Assembly: GCA_044371425.1 (NCBI GenBank)
Contig: JBILTR010000003.1
Span: forward strand, 62,001-126,000
DNA length: 64,000 nucleotides
Direction of reading: 5' to 3'
Source of the DNA: JBEISR01 sp044371425
Lineage (GTDB): Bacteria; Planctomycetota; Planctomycetia; Pirellulales; Pirellulaceae
In this document: piece by piece, positions 44,290 through 55,200 of the stretch
How positions within the stretch are numbered: position 1 is the first letter of the stretch
How the letters are laid out: each line of letters starts with the position of its first letter
The notes under the pieces: model-generated
Told to the model about the DNA's origin: nothing
Databases searched by the model: none
What the model saw: the letters and a program-made list of their open reading frames with translations, nothing else
Translations under genes and position numbers: made by a program

Positions 44290-45501
44290 TCACTTCAGCC
44301 CCATGCCAGTTGGGGCCCCTCCAATCGCACCTCGCACCCCGAGCTGCCTGGGATCGCGAGCGACTTTGTCGGCGAAGGTGCGGACATCGGTGAGGATTGG
44401 CTGCAAACGAACCGTCGTTCTTTCGATGTTCTCGATCGTCCGCAGCAAGCTGATGTAAAGCTGTTCATCCTCCAACAGCCGACCGACCGTTCCCTGACCT
44501 GAGGAGATCTTGCGGGCCAAGCCGCGCGCATCGACCAGCATCAGATCGAGATTGCGGAGAGCCGACTGCGCATCGTTCACCAGAGACTCACCCCGTTCCC
44601 CTAGTGGCTGGCTGAGCCCTTGAAGGTCTTCCAGCAAGGAGGTGGTCGCCTTGCCGACTCCCTGGAACTCCCCACCCACCTGCTCGAAGCTTTGCAGTGT
44701 CTTCTCCGTCTGCACCACCACCTTTTGCGCCTGGTCGATCACCCCAGGAAGTCGCTCCAGTGCATTGGCTAGTGCCTCGGGGGCCCGCGAGTTATCCAAT
44801 TGCTGGAAGACCCTGCGAACCGTCTCGGCGGTCTGGTTGAATGTCTCCACCGCCAGCTTCGTCTTTTCGATGACGGCTTGAAAATCTTCGTCGCTGCCCC
44901 CCAGCACCTCCTGGACATTCCCCGCCAGAGAATCGATGCGCGAGGCCGCTCTTTCGATCGAAGTCAGCGTCACGGCGAAGTTATCTTGCAGGTTGGCGAA
45001 GACCGCCAGAGGATCGCCCGCGACGGTCCCGCCGGTCAGGTAGTCGCCATCCTTCATCACCGCCATGGCGATCGCCATTTCGGCTTCGTCGAGCATTCCG
45101 TTTTTGGGAGATCCTGCAGAACCATCAAAGCGGGTGATCAGCGATGCTTCGTTTGGCTTGACGAATTCCACCACCGCATCTCCGGTGATCAGGGAGCCCG
45201 AGCTGATGCGGCAGGTTTCCCCTTGTCGGATCTGGTGCTTGGCATCCAGTTCCAGCGTCAGATTGACCCCTTCGTCGCCGGGCAGCAATTGCACGGAGGC
45301 GACTCGCCCTACCTCGACCCCATTTTTGCGCACCGGCGTATCCTGCTCGACCCCCGGCGCCTCGTCGAACCGCACCGTGACCGAATAGCGGGGAACCCAG
45401 AACGTGGGAGCCGCTCCAAAGAATACGATCAGCAAGATGGCGATCAGCGCGGACGCGAGCACCAGCACACCAACGCCGAAACGGTAGGTTGAATCGTCCA
45501 T
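44290..45501 (-). CDS. mlaD: MlaD-like MCE-domain lipid-binding protein
   Basis: The 403-residue protein has an N-terminal membrane helix (FGVGVLVLASALIAILLIVFF) and one MCE domain (YSVTVRFDEAPGVEQDTPVR, NGVEVGRVASVQLLP). A long, mostly alpha-helical, coiled-coil-like tail follows (about residues 170-385). MCE proteins form periplasmic rings or tubes that carry phospholipids. It is about twice the length of E. coli MlaD (roughly 183 residues); the extra part resembles longer MCE proteins such as PqiB or actinobacterial Mce. It is the third gene of the mlaE-F-D operon. CAGGA lies 11 nt before the ATG. Confidence 0.9.
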   Translation of the reverse strand: MDDSTYRFGVGVLVLASALIAILLIVFFGAAPTFWVPRYSVTVRFDEAPGVEQDTPVRKNGVEVGRVASVQLLPGDEGVNLTLELDAKHQIRQGETCRISSGSLITGDAVVEFVKPNEASLITRFDGSAGSPKNGMLDEAEMAIAMAVMKDGDYLTGGTVAGDPLAVFANLQDNFAVTLTSIERAASRIDSLAGNVQEVLGGSDEDFQAVIEKTKLAVETFNQTAETVRRVFQQLDNSRAPEALANALERLPGVIDQAQKVVVQTEKTLQSFEQVGGEFQGVGKATTSLLEDLQGLSQPLGERGESLVNDAQSALRNLDLMLVDARGLARKISSGQGTVGRLLEDEQLYISLLRTIENIERTTVRLQPILTDVRTFADKVARDPRQLGVRGAIGGAPTGMGLK

Positions 45502-45549
45502 GATCGTTCTTTCCTGGATATCGGTTGCGCTGGAGGAGTGGAGGCGAGA

Positions 45550-46431
45550 TCAATCCTGCATCTGATCCAGAAGGTTTGGCGTTTCCAGATCCCCCGCCTC
45601 TCGGGCTCGACGCATCTCCATCAATCGGTCCCCTGCTTGACCATCGACAAACTGCCGGACTCGGCGATCGCTGCTTTGATCCAATTGATCAGGCGGTCCA
45701 TCAAACAGGATCTGGGACTCTCCCGACCGGACGCGGGACAGGGGGTACAGCATCACCACGCGATCAGCGACCTTGCGCGCGGTGTGCATGTCGTGCGTCA
45801 CAATCACGCTGGTGACCGATCGCTTGGCTCGCGTTCGCATCATCAACTCGTTGATCACGTCGCTCATGATGGGATCCAGCCCCGTCGTCGGCTCATCGTA
45901 AAGCACCAAATCCGGCTCCAGCATCAAGGCTCGCGCCAACCCCACCCGCTTTCGCATTCCTCCGGAAAGCTGGTTGGGACGCTTTTCGTAGACATTGTCT
46001 GGCAAGCCGACTTCGGCCAGTCGATCGAGCACCATGCGACGCATTTGGGAAGGATCAAGCCCTTCTTTCAGACGAAGCGGGAAGGCGACGTTTTGACCGA
46101 TGGTCATGCTGTCAAACAGAGCCGCATTCTGGAAGACAAATCCCATTCGCTGCCGCAAAGCCGTCAATTCGACATCCCCCAGCGACCGCAGAAGCTTTCC
46201 ATCGAAATACACCTCACCCACAGTCGGATCGATCAGACGAATCATTACCTTCAACAGCATCGTCTTGCCACAGCCACTCTCACCAATCACCACCAGCGTC
46301 TGTCCGCGCGGGATCTCCAGATCGATCTGATCGAGAATCGTCTGGCTCCCAAATCTCAACGTCACACCTTTTAGCTGCACCAGCGCATCGCTTCGCTCGT
46401 CTCTTCGACCTTCCGATTCTTCCGTCGCCAT
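45550..46431 (-). CDS. mlaF: MlaF-like ABC ATPase
   Basis: The 293-residue protein contains one ABC ATPase domain: Walker A GESGCGKTM, signature LSGGMRKRVGLARAL and Walker B LVLYDEPTTGLDPI. MlaF-type features include RQRMGFVFQNAALFDSMT and VTHDMHTARKVADRVVML. It powers lipid transport by the MlaE permease with the MCE protein. ATG 46431 with GGAG at 8-nt spacing is used; a GTG at 46440 is the alternative. Confidence 0.92.
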   Translation of the reverse strand: MATEESEGRRDERSDALVQLKGVTLRFGSQTILDQIDLEIPRGQTLVVIGESGCGKTMLLKVMIRLIDPTVGEVYFDGKLLRSLGDVELTALRQRMGFVFQNAALFDSMTIGQNVAFPLRLKEGLDPSQMRRMVLDRLAEVGLPDNVYEKRPNQLSGGMRKRVGLARALMLEPDLVLYDEPTTGLDPIMSDVINELMMRTRAKRSVTSVIVTHDMHTARKVADRVVMLYPLSRVRSGESQILFDGPPDQLDQSSDRRVRQFVDGQAGDRLMEMRRAREAGDLETPNLLDQMQD

Positions 46432-46462
46432 CGTTTGCACTCCAGTTCCGTTCGACTAGCCG

Positions 46463-47320
46463 TCAGAACAGACGATTGCCACGTGGCCAGAGGATCGTCG
46501 CTACCCCGTCCAGCAGGATGTTGAGCATCAGATCCAGAACCAGAATGAGCACGAAACTGAGGACGAACGCCGCGGTCGCGGCTTTGCCAACCCCCTCCGC
46601 ACCCGATTGGCAGTGAAATCCGCGATAGCAACTGACGATGGCGATGATCGCTCCGAAAAAGATACTCTTGAAGATGCCGCAAAACAGGTCAAACCCTCCG
46701 ACGAAGTCGCGACTGTTGCGAAGGTACTGCGAATGATCGATCCGAAGGACGTTGACGCTGAAAAAGTAACCACCGACAATCCCCATGAAGTCGGCCATGA
46801 CCGTTAGCGCCGGAATCAAAAGGACGCAGGCCAGGAACCTAGGGACCACCAAGTGATGGATGGGATTGGCCCCCATCGCCACCAAGGCATCAATCTGCTC
46901 GGTCACGCGCATCGTCCCAAGCACCGCTGCCATCGCGCTGCCGACACGGCCCGCCAGCATCGTGGCGGCCAACACTGGGCCCAGTTCACGCACCAGCGAA
47001 TAATTGATCACCGCCCCAAGACGACTTTCCATCCCGATGCTGCGGAATTGACCGATGCTCTGGACCGCCAACACCATCCCGATAAATGTTCCGGTCAAAG
47101 CCACCACAGGGAGGCTGAGGACCCCCACCGCGTAAAAACTCGGGAGGATCGTGTCAGGAGCGGGCTTCGCAGCAAATAGCCACCGAAAAATCCTCGTTGC
47201 AAACAGAGTGATATCCCCGACGGCGTTGACGCCTCGGACCGTCAGTGCACCCCAATGCTGGATGTAGTCCACCAAGCCTTGCAACACCCTGGAAATCTCC
47301 TCCGCAAAGTCCACTCCCAC
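46463..47320 (-). CDS. mlaE: MlaE-like lipid ABC permease
   Basis: The 285-residue inner-membrane protein has the MlaE/TrgB fold with five to six hydrophobic segments. Conserved parts are LTGTFIGMVLAVQS, SLVRELGPVLAATMLAGRVGSAMAAVLGTM and EQIDALVAMGANPIHHLVVPR, then the KSIFFGAIIAIVSCYRG segment. With MlaF and the MCE protein it makes a complete inner-membrane lipid transporter, though MlaB, MlaC and MlaA are not beside it. The start is GTG 47320; GTG 47314 is an alternative. Confidence 0.9.
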   Translation of the reverse strand: MGVDFAEEISRVLQGLVDYIQHWGALTVRGVNAVGDITLFATRIFRWLFAAKPAPDTILPSFYAVGVLSLPVVALTGTFIGMVLAVQSIGQFRSIGMESRLGAVINYSLVRELGPVLAATMLAGRVGSAMAAVLGTMRVTEQIDALVAMGANPIHHLVVPRFLACVLLIPALTVMADFMGIVGGYFFSVNVLRIDHSQYLRNSRDFVGGFDLFCGIFKSIFFGAIIAIVSCYRGFHCQSGAEGVGKAATAAFVLSFVLILVLDLMLNILLDGVATILWPRGNRLF

Positions 47321-47520
47321 ACTTCTCCAATACCATCTCCATTTCGGCGAAGAATCTGGCGGCTCTTCAGTCGATTATTCCGATTGGACAAAGCAGGGAA
47401 AATAGATCGGATTTTCCAGCACCCCGATCCCCCCATCACTACGATCTCTGGATCATTGGCCGAACGCCAATTCCTGCTAGCATAAAGCCCTATCGTTCTC
47501 TCACCTCGACCTGGACCAGG

Positions 47521-49326
47521 ATGCTACCGATCATGTCGCAAACGTTGCTTTGGGCCCGACTTTGGATCACCTGCTGGGTGATTGGCTCGGTTGCTTTCCC
47601 ATCCCTGGCAACGGCTCAATCGCCCATTTCCTGGCGGGAATCGATCCCCAAGACCGCCGTTGCTGTCGTCCGTGTGGCTCCCGCTGAAAGCTGGCTGGAA
47701 GCGCCTGCGGTCGAGCAGCTGCGAAGCTTGGAAGGATGGAAAAAGCTCTGGCGGACCCCTCAACTGCTCCAGGCCAATGCCGTCCTGGGCGTCGCCGAAT
47801 TGGGCCTGGGGATGTCGACCGAAGAGTTCCTAAAAGGGGTATCTCACGGCGGCATGTCGGGCTGGGTCGATCTGGCTTCTGGCGGTGCCGCGATTCAGGG
47901 GTGGGCTCGCGATGCCACTTGGTTGCAAGAGCAGGTCGACCGATTGTCGGGGGTGATCGCGCAGCAGACAGGGGGAAAGCCGGAGGTCCGAGAGTATCGA
48001 GAAGCGACTGCCATGCAATTGGGTGGAATGATCTTTGTCCATCGGCAGGGGCGCTGGCTTGCCACCGGCGACAAAGAACTGGCCAAACGCTGGGTCGATC
48101 AGCAAATGGACGATCCAGGGGCCGCATGGGAAGGGCCTGCCGATCTGCCGGAAAACTGGAAAGGAACCTCCGATCCAGCGGCGAGCAACGAGAACTCGCC
48201 AGCGGCTTTGATCAGCCTGTGGATCGACTTGGAGACGCTGCGCGACAATGGAGTCGCCAACGAACTCCTGGGTGGCAAGGCAAACGACTTCAACGCCGAG
48301 TTGCTGCTCGGGGGGATCATGGCGGTCCTGAATCGGGCTCCCCATGCATCCGCCGATCTCCGATGGGATGGGGCTCGACTACGCCTTGATTGGCAAACCC
48401 CCTATGACCGTCAGTGGGCAGATCCCGATCGCCTTTATTCGGTTGGCGAACCGACACCAGAGGGAAGCGCCCTGCCCCTTCTGGAAGTGCCAGATTCCCT
48501 GGCCAGTCTTTCGGTCTACAGGGACCTCTCCCAGATGTGGCTTCGCTCGGGAGATCTTTTCGGGCAGGAAGTCAACGACCAATTGGCTCAGGCCGACACC
48601 ACTCTGTCGACACTTTTTTCCGGAAAAGACTTCGGCGAGGAAATCCTAGGTGCGCTCCAACCCCAATTGAGGCTGGTGGTCGCCCCCAAAAAGTTCCCGG
48701 AAGGTCAGCCGATCCCATCCGTTCAGCTGCCGGCCTTTGCGATTGTGGGAGAGCTGGAGGAGCCCGAGCGGATGAGGAAGGACTTCCGTCGGATCTTTCA
48801 GAGCTTGATCGGATTCCTGAATGTCGCCGGTGCCCAGGAGGGCCAGCCTCAACTGGATATGGAACTGGGGGGCGAGCCCCAAAATCCACTCGTCACAGCC
48901 TCCTACGTCCCCGCGACCGACCGGGAGGCATCCGAGACGGCTCCGATTCAGTACAATTTTCGGCCAACCCTCGCGTTCGCCAACCAAGCCATGATCCTAT
49001 CCAGCGATCTGGATCTGGCGACACAGCTGCAGCGGCGACTCCTGGAAGGCACCGGGGGGCCAAGCGGAACTCCGGGAGACAATCTGCTGGTCGAGGCCAA
49101 AGCGACGCCGCTTCTGGAAGTGCTGCAGGCCAATCGCGAGTCGATCATCGCCCAAAATATGCTCGAAAATGGAAACACTAGACAGCAGGCAGAGGGGGAG
49201 TGGAATCTACTGGCGATGGGGCTGAGCTGTTTCCGGGGGGCAGGGCTGCGTTTGGCGTTCGATGACCTGTATCGTGGAACACTCTGGGTGGAGCTGGCGG
49301 GGCAGGATGATTCTCCAACCCGTTAG
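47521..49326 (+). CDS. Secreted protein of unknown function, DUF3352-like
   Basis: The 601-residue protein has a signal peptide (LLWARLWITCWVIGSVAFPSL, cleaved after TAQ) and no clear catalytic motif. The beginning, SIPKTAVAVVRVAP and LEAPAVEQLRSLEGWKKLW, is laid out like planctomycete DUF3352 proteins, which have a bacterial-surface beta-structured character. A domain name cannot be assigned with confidence. It diverges from mlaE with about 200 bp between starts. ATG 47521 is used; an in-frame ATG at 47533 is equally possible. The frame is open upstream to 47245 but that part lies over mlaE. Confidence 0.72.
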   Translation: MLPIMSQTLLWARLWITCWVIGSVAFPSLATAQSPISWRESIPKTAVAVVRVAPAESWLEAPAVEQLRSLEGWKKLWRTPQLLQANAVLGVAELGLGMSTEEFLKGVSHGGMSGWVDLASGGAAIQGWARDATWLQEQVDRLSGVIAQQTGGKPEVREYREATAMQLGGMIFVHRQGRWLATGDKELAKRWVDQQMDDPGAAWEGPADLPENWKGTSDPAASNENSPAALISLWIDLETLRDNGVANELLGGKANDFNAELLLGGIMAVLNRAPHASADLRWDGARLRLDWQTPYDRQWADPDRLYSVGEPTPEGSALPLLEVPDSLASLSVYRDLSQMWLRSGDLFGQEVNDQLAQADTTLSTLFSGKDFGEEILGALQPQLRLVVAPKKFPEGQPIPSVQLPAFAIVGELEEPERMRKDFRRIFQSLIGFLNVAGAQEGQPQLDMELGGEPQNPLVTASYVPATDREASETAPIQYNFRPTLAFANQAMILSSDLDLATQLQRRLLEGTGGPSGTPGDNLLVEAKATPLLEVLQANRESIIAQNMLENGNTRQQAEGEWNLLAMGLSCFRGAGLRLAFDDLYRGTLWVELAGQDDSPTR

Positions 49327-49451
49327 CGCCGTGGACAACCGCCAGGAAGAGAGATTGTCCTGAAACAAATCGCCGCCAAGATCCGAAAATCACGCACAAG
49401 ACCACGCAGGCGGTCGGTTTCCACACGATTCCGAAAGGATGGCCATCGAGG

Positions 49452-50843
49452 ATGAACGACAACCTGGATCCGATGGAATGGAAGCCCGAGCAGCTTTGGG
49501 AGGTTTGGGAGGCTAGCGAACAGCAGCCCTGGGATCCCCGCCGTGTCGCTCATTGGCTGCGTCGCGTCAGCTTTGGTGGATCGGCAGCCGACATCGCCGA
49601 TGCGACTCGAGCGGGCTTTGAGAAATCGGTGGAACGCTGGTGTGGGAATGCGGATGGCAAAAGTAGCGGTGATGCCCTGGATTCGGAAGATCGGCCGAGC
49701 GGTGATCGCCAATCCGACCAAATGACCAAAAGTGTCCGAGCATCCGAAAAGACACTGTCGCAGTCGGCTTGGTGGCTGCACCGGATGCGAGTGACCGACG
49801 CCCCATTCCGCGAAAAGATGACGTTGTTCTGGCATGGCCATTTCGCAACCAGCGCAGACAAGGTGAAGGATGGAACGCTGATGTTCGACCAGAACCAGTT
49901 GCTGCGTGAGCATGCGACCGGTTCCTTTTCTTCGCTGGTGCATCAGATCGCAAAAGATCCGGCCATGCTGATCTATCTGGACAGTGCCACCAACCGCAAG
50001 GCGCATGCGAACGAGAATTTCGCCAGGGAATTGATGGAGCTATTCTGCTTGGGTGAGGGGCATTATTCGGAGGCCGATGTCCAGGAACTGGCTCGCTGTT
50101 TCACCGGCTGGGAAATCCGACGAGGTCGCTTCCGCTTCAACCCGTATCAGCACGACCAGAAGCCGAAACGGTTGCTGGGGAGCGAGACGATCCAGAGTGG
50201 AGAAGAAGCGATCGATCACCTTCTGAAGCAGAATCGAGTCGAGTATTTTCTTGTCCGTAAGTGGGTCGACTTCTTCATTTGCGACCAAACCGAGTGGACC
50301 GACGATCAGCTAGAGCCGCTGGCGGCTCAGCTTCGTCGCGATCAGCTTTCGATGATGCCCACCCTACGCCGGATCGTCACCAGCCGCCTGATGATGCATC
50401 CCTGGTGCGAAGGTCGCAAAATCCGTTCGCCGGTAGAGCTGACGATAGGATTCCTCAGGGCCCTCGACGCGATGGCCAGTTGGGATTGGATCGCTCAGCA
50501 GGTGCGCGAGGTGGGGCAGGGGCTGTTTGAGCCACCGAATGTGGAGGGTTGGGAAGGGGGACGCAGTTGGATCAATTCGGCGACGCTTCTTGGTCGAGCC
50601 AACTTGATCGAAGGACTGGTGACCGACCCGCGAACCCGAATCGATGGCCAGCCACTGGCTTCTTTGCTGGAATCGCGATCCGCGCGCAAGGTTTCTCTGA
50701 TGCAGTCCCTTTTGGACAGCTTTGTGCCTCAGCCACTGCACTCCAAGTTGCTTTCCAGATTCCCACTCGAATCGACCGCGGACCATTCGGCCGTGCAGAG
50801 GGTCTGCCAGTGGGCGACTCACCCCGTTTTCCAACTTCAATGA
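49452..50843 (+). CDS. DUF1800 family protein
   Basis: The 463-residue protein matches DUF1800. The N-terminal part has HWLRRVSFGGSAADI, and the core has MTLFWHGHFATSADKV, LREHATGSFSSLVHQIAKDP, LIYLDSATNRKAHANENFAR and ELFCLGEGHYSEADVQELA, all diagnostic. The C-terminus (PNVEGWEGGRSWINSATLL) is also typical. The function is unknown; the family almost always sits next to a DUF1501 gene, as here. There is no clear signal peptide. The start ATG follows a weak GAGG site. Confidence 0.92.
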   Translation: MNDNLDPMEWKPEQLWEVWEASEQQPWDPRRVAHWLRRVSFGGSAADIADATRAGFEKSVERWCGNADGKSSGDALDSEDRPSGDRQSDQMTKSVRASEKTLSQSAWWLHRMRVTDAPFREKMTLFWHGHFATSADKVKDGTLMFDQNQLLREHATGSFSSLVHQIAKDPAMLIYLDSATNRKAHANENFARELMELFCLGEGHYSEADVQELARCFTGWEIRRGRFRFNPYQHDQKPKRLLGSETIQSGEEAIDHLLKQNRVEYFLVRKWVDFFICDQTEWTDDQLEPLAAQLRRDQLSMMPTLRRIVTSRLMMHPWCEGRKIRSPVELTIGFLRALDAMASWDWIAQQVREVGQGLFEPPNVEGWEGGRSWINSATLLGRANLIEGLVTDPRTRIDGQPLASLLESRSARKVSLMQSLLDSFVPQPLHSKLLSRFPLESTADHSAVQRVCQWATHPVFQLQ

Positions 50844-50867
50844 CACTCAGAGCGGAAGGAGTCCAAA

Positions 50868-52127
50868 ATGCCCTCAAGGATCACCTGCCCCACCCCCAGC
50901 TCACACATTTTCAACCGACGCCAATGGCACGTCCGATCGTTGCTGAGTGCAGCAGCGGTGGGAATCCAGGGAGCGATGCCGCAATGGCTGCGAGCCGCCG
51001 CAGATGCCGGAGCCAAGCAGAAGGAAAAGGTGCTGGTGGTTGTTCAATTGACCGGTGGCAACGATGGCCTGAATACCGTGGTGCCATTTCGAGAGGATGC
51101 CTATTACAAGGCGAGACCTAAGTTGGCATTGCCCGAGGATCGGCTGCTCAAACTGGACGACCAGTTCGGCTTGCATCCCGCGATGACGGGATTGAGGGAC
51201 TTGGTGGACAAAGGGCGTTTCAGTATCGTCCACGGTGTCGGCTATCCGACTCCGAATCGATCCCATTTTGAATCGATGGATGTGTGGCATTCCTGCCAGC
51301 AGAAATCCCGCCGCGAAAGAGAAGGTTGGCTTGGTCGATGGGCCGCCAGCCTGGAAGCAGAAAACAGCGGAGAGGATAGTCCCGCGATCCACTTCGGCCA
51401 GGAAGTCCAGCCCCTGGCACTAGCACATCGACGCATGGCGATCCCTAGCATCGATTCGATTGACCGATTCCGTCTGCGAGTCGATCTGCCCGACGACAGT
51501 CAACCAGAAGTCACCTCGCCAGACGAGGCCGGACAGGAAGACCTCGTCGGGTTTCTCGAGGCAAGCACTCAGACGGCGCTGCGAGCCAGTGCGAGGATGA
51601 GCGAAGCGTTCGCGAGGGATACCGATATGAACGACTTTCCCAGCCATCCCTTTGGCCAGAAGCTCAAAGCGATCGCTCGGCTGATCGCTGTCGGAGCCAC
51701 GACTCGGGTCTACTACGTCACGCTTGATGGGTTCGACACCCATTCCCAACAACCCGCCGCCCACGAAGGGCTCCTTCGGCAATGGTCCGAAGGGGTCTCG
51801 GCGCTGGTACGGCAGATGGAGGCTATCGGCCAAGCGGATCGAGTGCTGGTGATGTCGTTTAGCGAGTTCGGAAGGCGCGTCGCCGAGAACGCCAGTGAAG
51901 GTACCGACCATGGAGCAGCCGCACCGATGTTCTTTGCGGGAGCCTCACTGCGACAACTGCATCTTGGGCAACCGCCGTCGCTGGAATCGCTGGACGATGG
52001 CGATCTGAAGCATCAGGTCGACTTCCGATCGGTCTATGCTGGTGTACTGGAAGGTTGGCTGGGGACGGCAAGCCAGATGGTGCTAGGGGGTGAGTTTCCG
52101 CCGACCGACCTGTTTGCGATTTCGTAG
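50868..52127 (+). CDS. DUF1501 family protein
   Basis: The 419-residue protein is a DUF1501 member, with the signature VVVQLTGGNDGLNTVVPF and the later FGLHPAMTGLRDL, VHGVGYPTPNRSHFESMDVW and DGFDTHSQQPAAHEGLL. The C-terminal segment SFSEFGRRVAENASEGTDHGA has the conserved metal-site-like SEFGRR and DHG motifs, which suggest an alkaline-phosphatase-like fold. An N-terminal RRQWHVRSLLSAAAVGI is a likely Tat-type signal. It starts 24 nt after DUF1800 and forms the usual two-gene module. Confidence 0.92.
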   Translation: MPSRITCPTPSSHIFNRRQWHVRSLLSAAAVGIQGAMPQWLRAAADAGAKQKEKVLVVVQLTGGNDGLNTVVPFREDAYYKARPKLALPEDRLLKLDDQFGLHPAMTGLRDLVDKGRFSIVHGVGYPTPNRSHFESMDVWHSCQQKSRREREGWLGRWAASLEAENSGEDSPAIHFGQEVQPLALAHRRMAIPSIDSIDRFRLRVDLPDDSQPEVTSPDEAGQEDLVGFLEASTQTALRASARMSEAFARDTDMNDFPSHPFGQKLKAIARLIAVGATTRVYYVTLDGFDTHSQQPAAHEGLLRQWSEGVSALVRQMEAIGQADRVLVMSFSEFGRRVAENASEGTDHGAAAPMFFAGASLRQLHLGQPPSLESLDDGDLKHQVDFRSVYAGVLEGWLGTASQMVLGGEFPPTDLFAIS

Positions 52128-52282
52128 CGATCGATCGAGCAATTCCGGGTGGTCGCGATCGCTAGGCGAATGATCACCCAGTCCATCGTTGCATGTCGAT
52201 ACTTCGCCAGCCGACGGGAATTCAGCCCGCCGTTAGGAAACTCACCAATGACAGCACGATCGGGGCGACGTTCAACCTTCTG

Positions 52283-55200
52283 CTAGCGGCCCCCGGGTCT
52301 TCCTGGGAACAGTTCGCGCGGATTGGGCAGATTGCCCGAACTCGATCCCGGAAAAGGTCCTGCAGGCAAGTTGGCACTGGCGGGAGGGCCGGGAGGAAGA
52401 GGCGGCCCCCAGGTACCTGTTCCGGGGCCTCCGCCGGCTGAAGCTCGCGGGGCACCTTCCTCGCGTGTTCCAGCGCTGGCGCTGACCAACTCCATCGCCC
52501 CATACTCCAGCGTGCGCACATTCACCTCGGCGAATCGCACTTGGAACTCCGCCGGGGCACCTGCTGGCAATTTGGGGTCGGTCATCCAGATGACAGCAGG
52601 ACGCTGTGGCATCCCTTCGATCCGCAATCGATCCTGATGGAGGACATACTGAGCCCTCTGGGCCATGACCTTGATTCGCCCCTGCGCTGGGATCGACTCG
52701 GCCGTGACATTCCCGTTGGCTTCCAGTTCCCAGAAGCCCGATGCGGGGGGCGTCGACACCAGACGGGGCGAGCCGATGGGCTGGTTGGAATTCAAGTCGC
52801 CCGTGCTGTAGATTCGCAGTTGATCGGCGGTGATGATCGATTGTCCCGGCGATAACGCCGTCAGCTGGTGGAGATCCAACGCATCGTTCCAATGGGAAAC
52901 GGTTCCCTGAAGCGCATGAACATTTTGAAGAAAGCTGACGTCGATCTGGTTCCCCCCGGCGGCTCGTAGCATTCTCCCCTGCATGGCTTGCGCGAAAGTC
53001 AAGTGCAGACATTGCAACGGCGCCGTATCGGAACTGGGAGAGCTCAGCGCAGCGACAGCAGGCGTTGTGGAGGCATCTTGAGCGAGGTTCTTCGCATGCG
53101 ATCGGATTCCACCTGGCCCTCTCCCCTGAAATGTTTGCTGAATCAAATCGAATTGAATTTCTGGAAGCGCCAGATGGTGGGTCGACTGCAAATGGCCAAA
53201 CCGATCTTCCTGGAGCGCATAGACCTGGACATCCGAACGCAGGATCATTTTGGAGAGGGTTGCCGTCTGCGGTGTTTTCAGATCCCAAGCCAAGGGCTGG
53301 CCCAAGACCAGATCCAGTTGCTGAGAGCGTCCGGATAAGGTCCACGTATCCCCTTCTGGACGCTGGACCTTGCCATGCCACTGCACATCGCCTTCCAGCC
53401 GAGCGGTCTCTCCGTTGAACACCATGCGCCCTGACCAAGCGACCTGTGGCACTTCCATCCAGACGATCCCGCCAGGCGAGGATGCATCGGGGCCCTGAAG
53501 GAACTCCGGGGGAAGGGCGAAATGACCTGGAGAGTCCATCCAAATCTGCTGCTCCTTCTGGTTCATCCTCAACTGAGGCCCTTGAAGCATCCCCTCACCG
53601 ACCGCGATCGTCGCCGGCTGGCCGCTGATTCGAATGTCGTAAAAGAGCTGATCCAGCATCTCCATCTGCATCGCATCGCCCGATACCCTCAAGGGCCAAG
53701 CTGTCGATCCGACTCCGGCAGCGCGAAGCAAGGTGACATCTCCCTCCAATTCCAAATCCTGAACCCAGGTCTGGCCGGGAGCCTGGACCATGTGGGTGCG
53801 AAGGAGACGGCCCAGCACCTGGAGGGGAGGATCGGTGGCAGGATTCGCACCAAGGGGTGCAGAAGTAGGAGCCGCTGAGGAAGCCGCCGTGTTGGCGGCA
53901 CTGTCGATAGGCCGCGTCGGGAAAGCAGGGCCGTTGCCCGAGGGATTGGGTGCTGCCGGTGCAACCGCAATCGGTGCCGCCTCCTGATAATCAAACCAGC
54001 TCTCCAGGCGATCGACCTGCGCCTGCAATTTGGCGGTGTGCAGCACCACCCCTCGCTCCGCCACCATCCTTTGAGGGCGAAAACCAGCCGCCAGCCTCCC
54101 CATCGGTTTGGCATTGCCTGGCGATGATTCCTGCTTGCTGATCCATAAATCGATCCGCTCGGCCGAGAAACTGCCCTGCGTGGTATGCGCTGCCTTGGCA
54201 TCTCCTTGAATCGATAGCCAGTCGGCCGGGCCATCGGGAGCCAACTGTAGCGATTGCGTCCAATCGAGCTGCCATGAGGCGTCGGGATCGATTTTGGCGA
54301 TGCACTTTCCTGGTCCCTTCGCGTTTAAGCTCCCCAACCGATCCAGTGCCCGGTTTGTGGATGCATCGAGCGCATCATTTTGAAAATCGAGCTGCTCGGA
54401 CCAGATCTCCAACTGCTTCAGCTGGAGGTAGGCAGGAATCGACGCAGGGAATCGATTCCCAGGAAGGGCATTGCTGACTTCGATCTTTCCGGCGGTCTGA
54501 TCCCAACGAAGCGACCTAGCCTGCAGTCGATACTGTTGATCCGGAGCGTGGAGAAGAACCCAGTAATGGTCTTCCTCTTCGTCGTCGGTATCTTTTCCAA
54601 TCGCTTCCACCAGCCGCACTTGCCATGCGGCCGCCTGTGGATCCTTGGCAGCGACTGGGTCCGAGGTGACATTCAGATGGATCGCCAATTGATCGCAACT
54701 AAATCGGTCGGGACGCATCCCCTCGACGTGATGCTCGATCGTCACCCCACCATCCATTGTGGCGACATTGCGAAGGAAGTTGTACTGGAAGACCCGCTTG
54801 CAGCCGATGGAAAGGTGCGCCGGTGGCAGATTGGCAACGCGGGGCGCGGTGGTCGGTTGGGAAGGCGAAGATCCCAAGAGCCCGCCGTTGGGAAGTCGGA
54901 TCCAGGCGCGATCCAAATACTGAAGCGATAGCGACTTGAACCCTTGGAAGGGTGAACCCGATGCGCCGCTGGCATCGGCCGGCTCCGACAGCAGTTCCTT
55001 ATCCAGCTCGATTAGCAACTCCCGCCCCTCGATCTGACTTTCCCCAAGCTGGATCTGGACCGTCTGGCTGGTCCACAACGTACGGGCATCGATATGGACA
55101 TCGCGCGTCTGGATCAGCATGTTCGACAGCGACTGGCCGGAAGGATGGATCGATCGCATCCGGATCAGTCCGCGCAGCATCCCGCCGACCAACGGTGGCG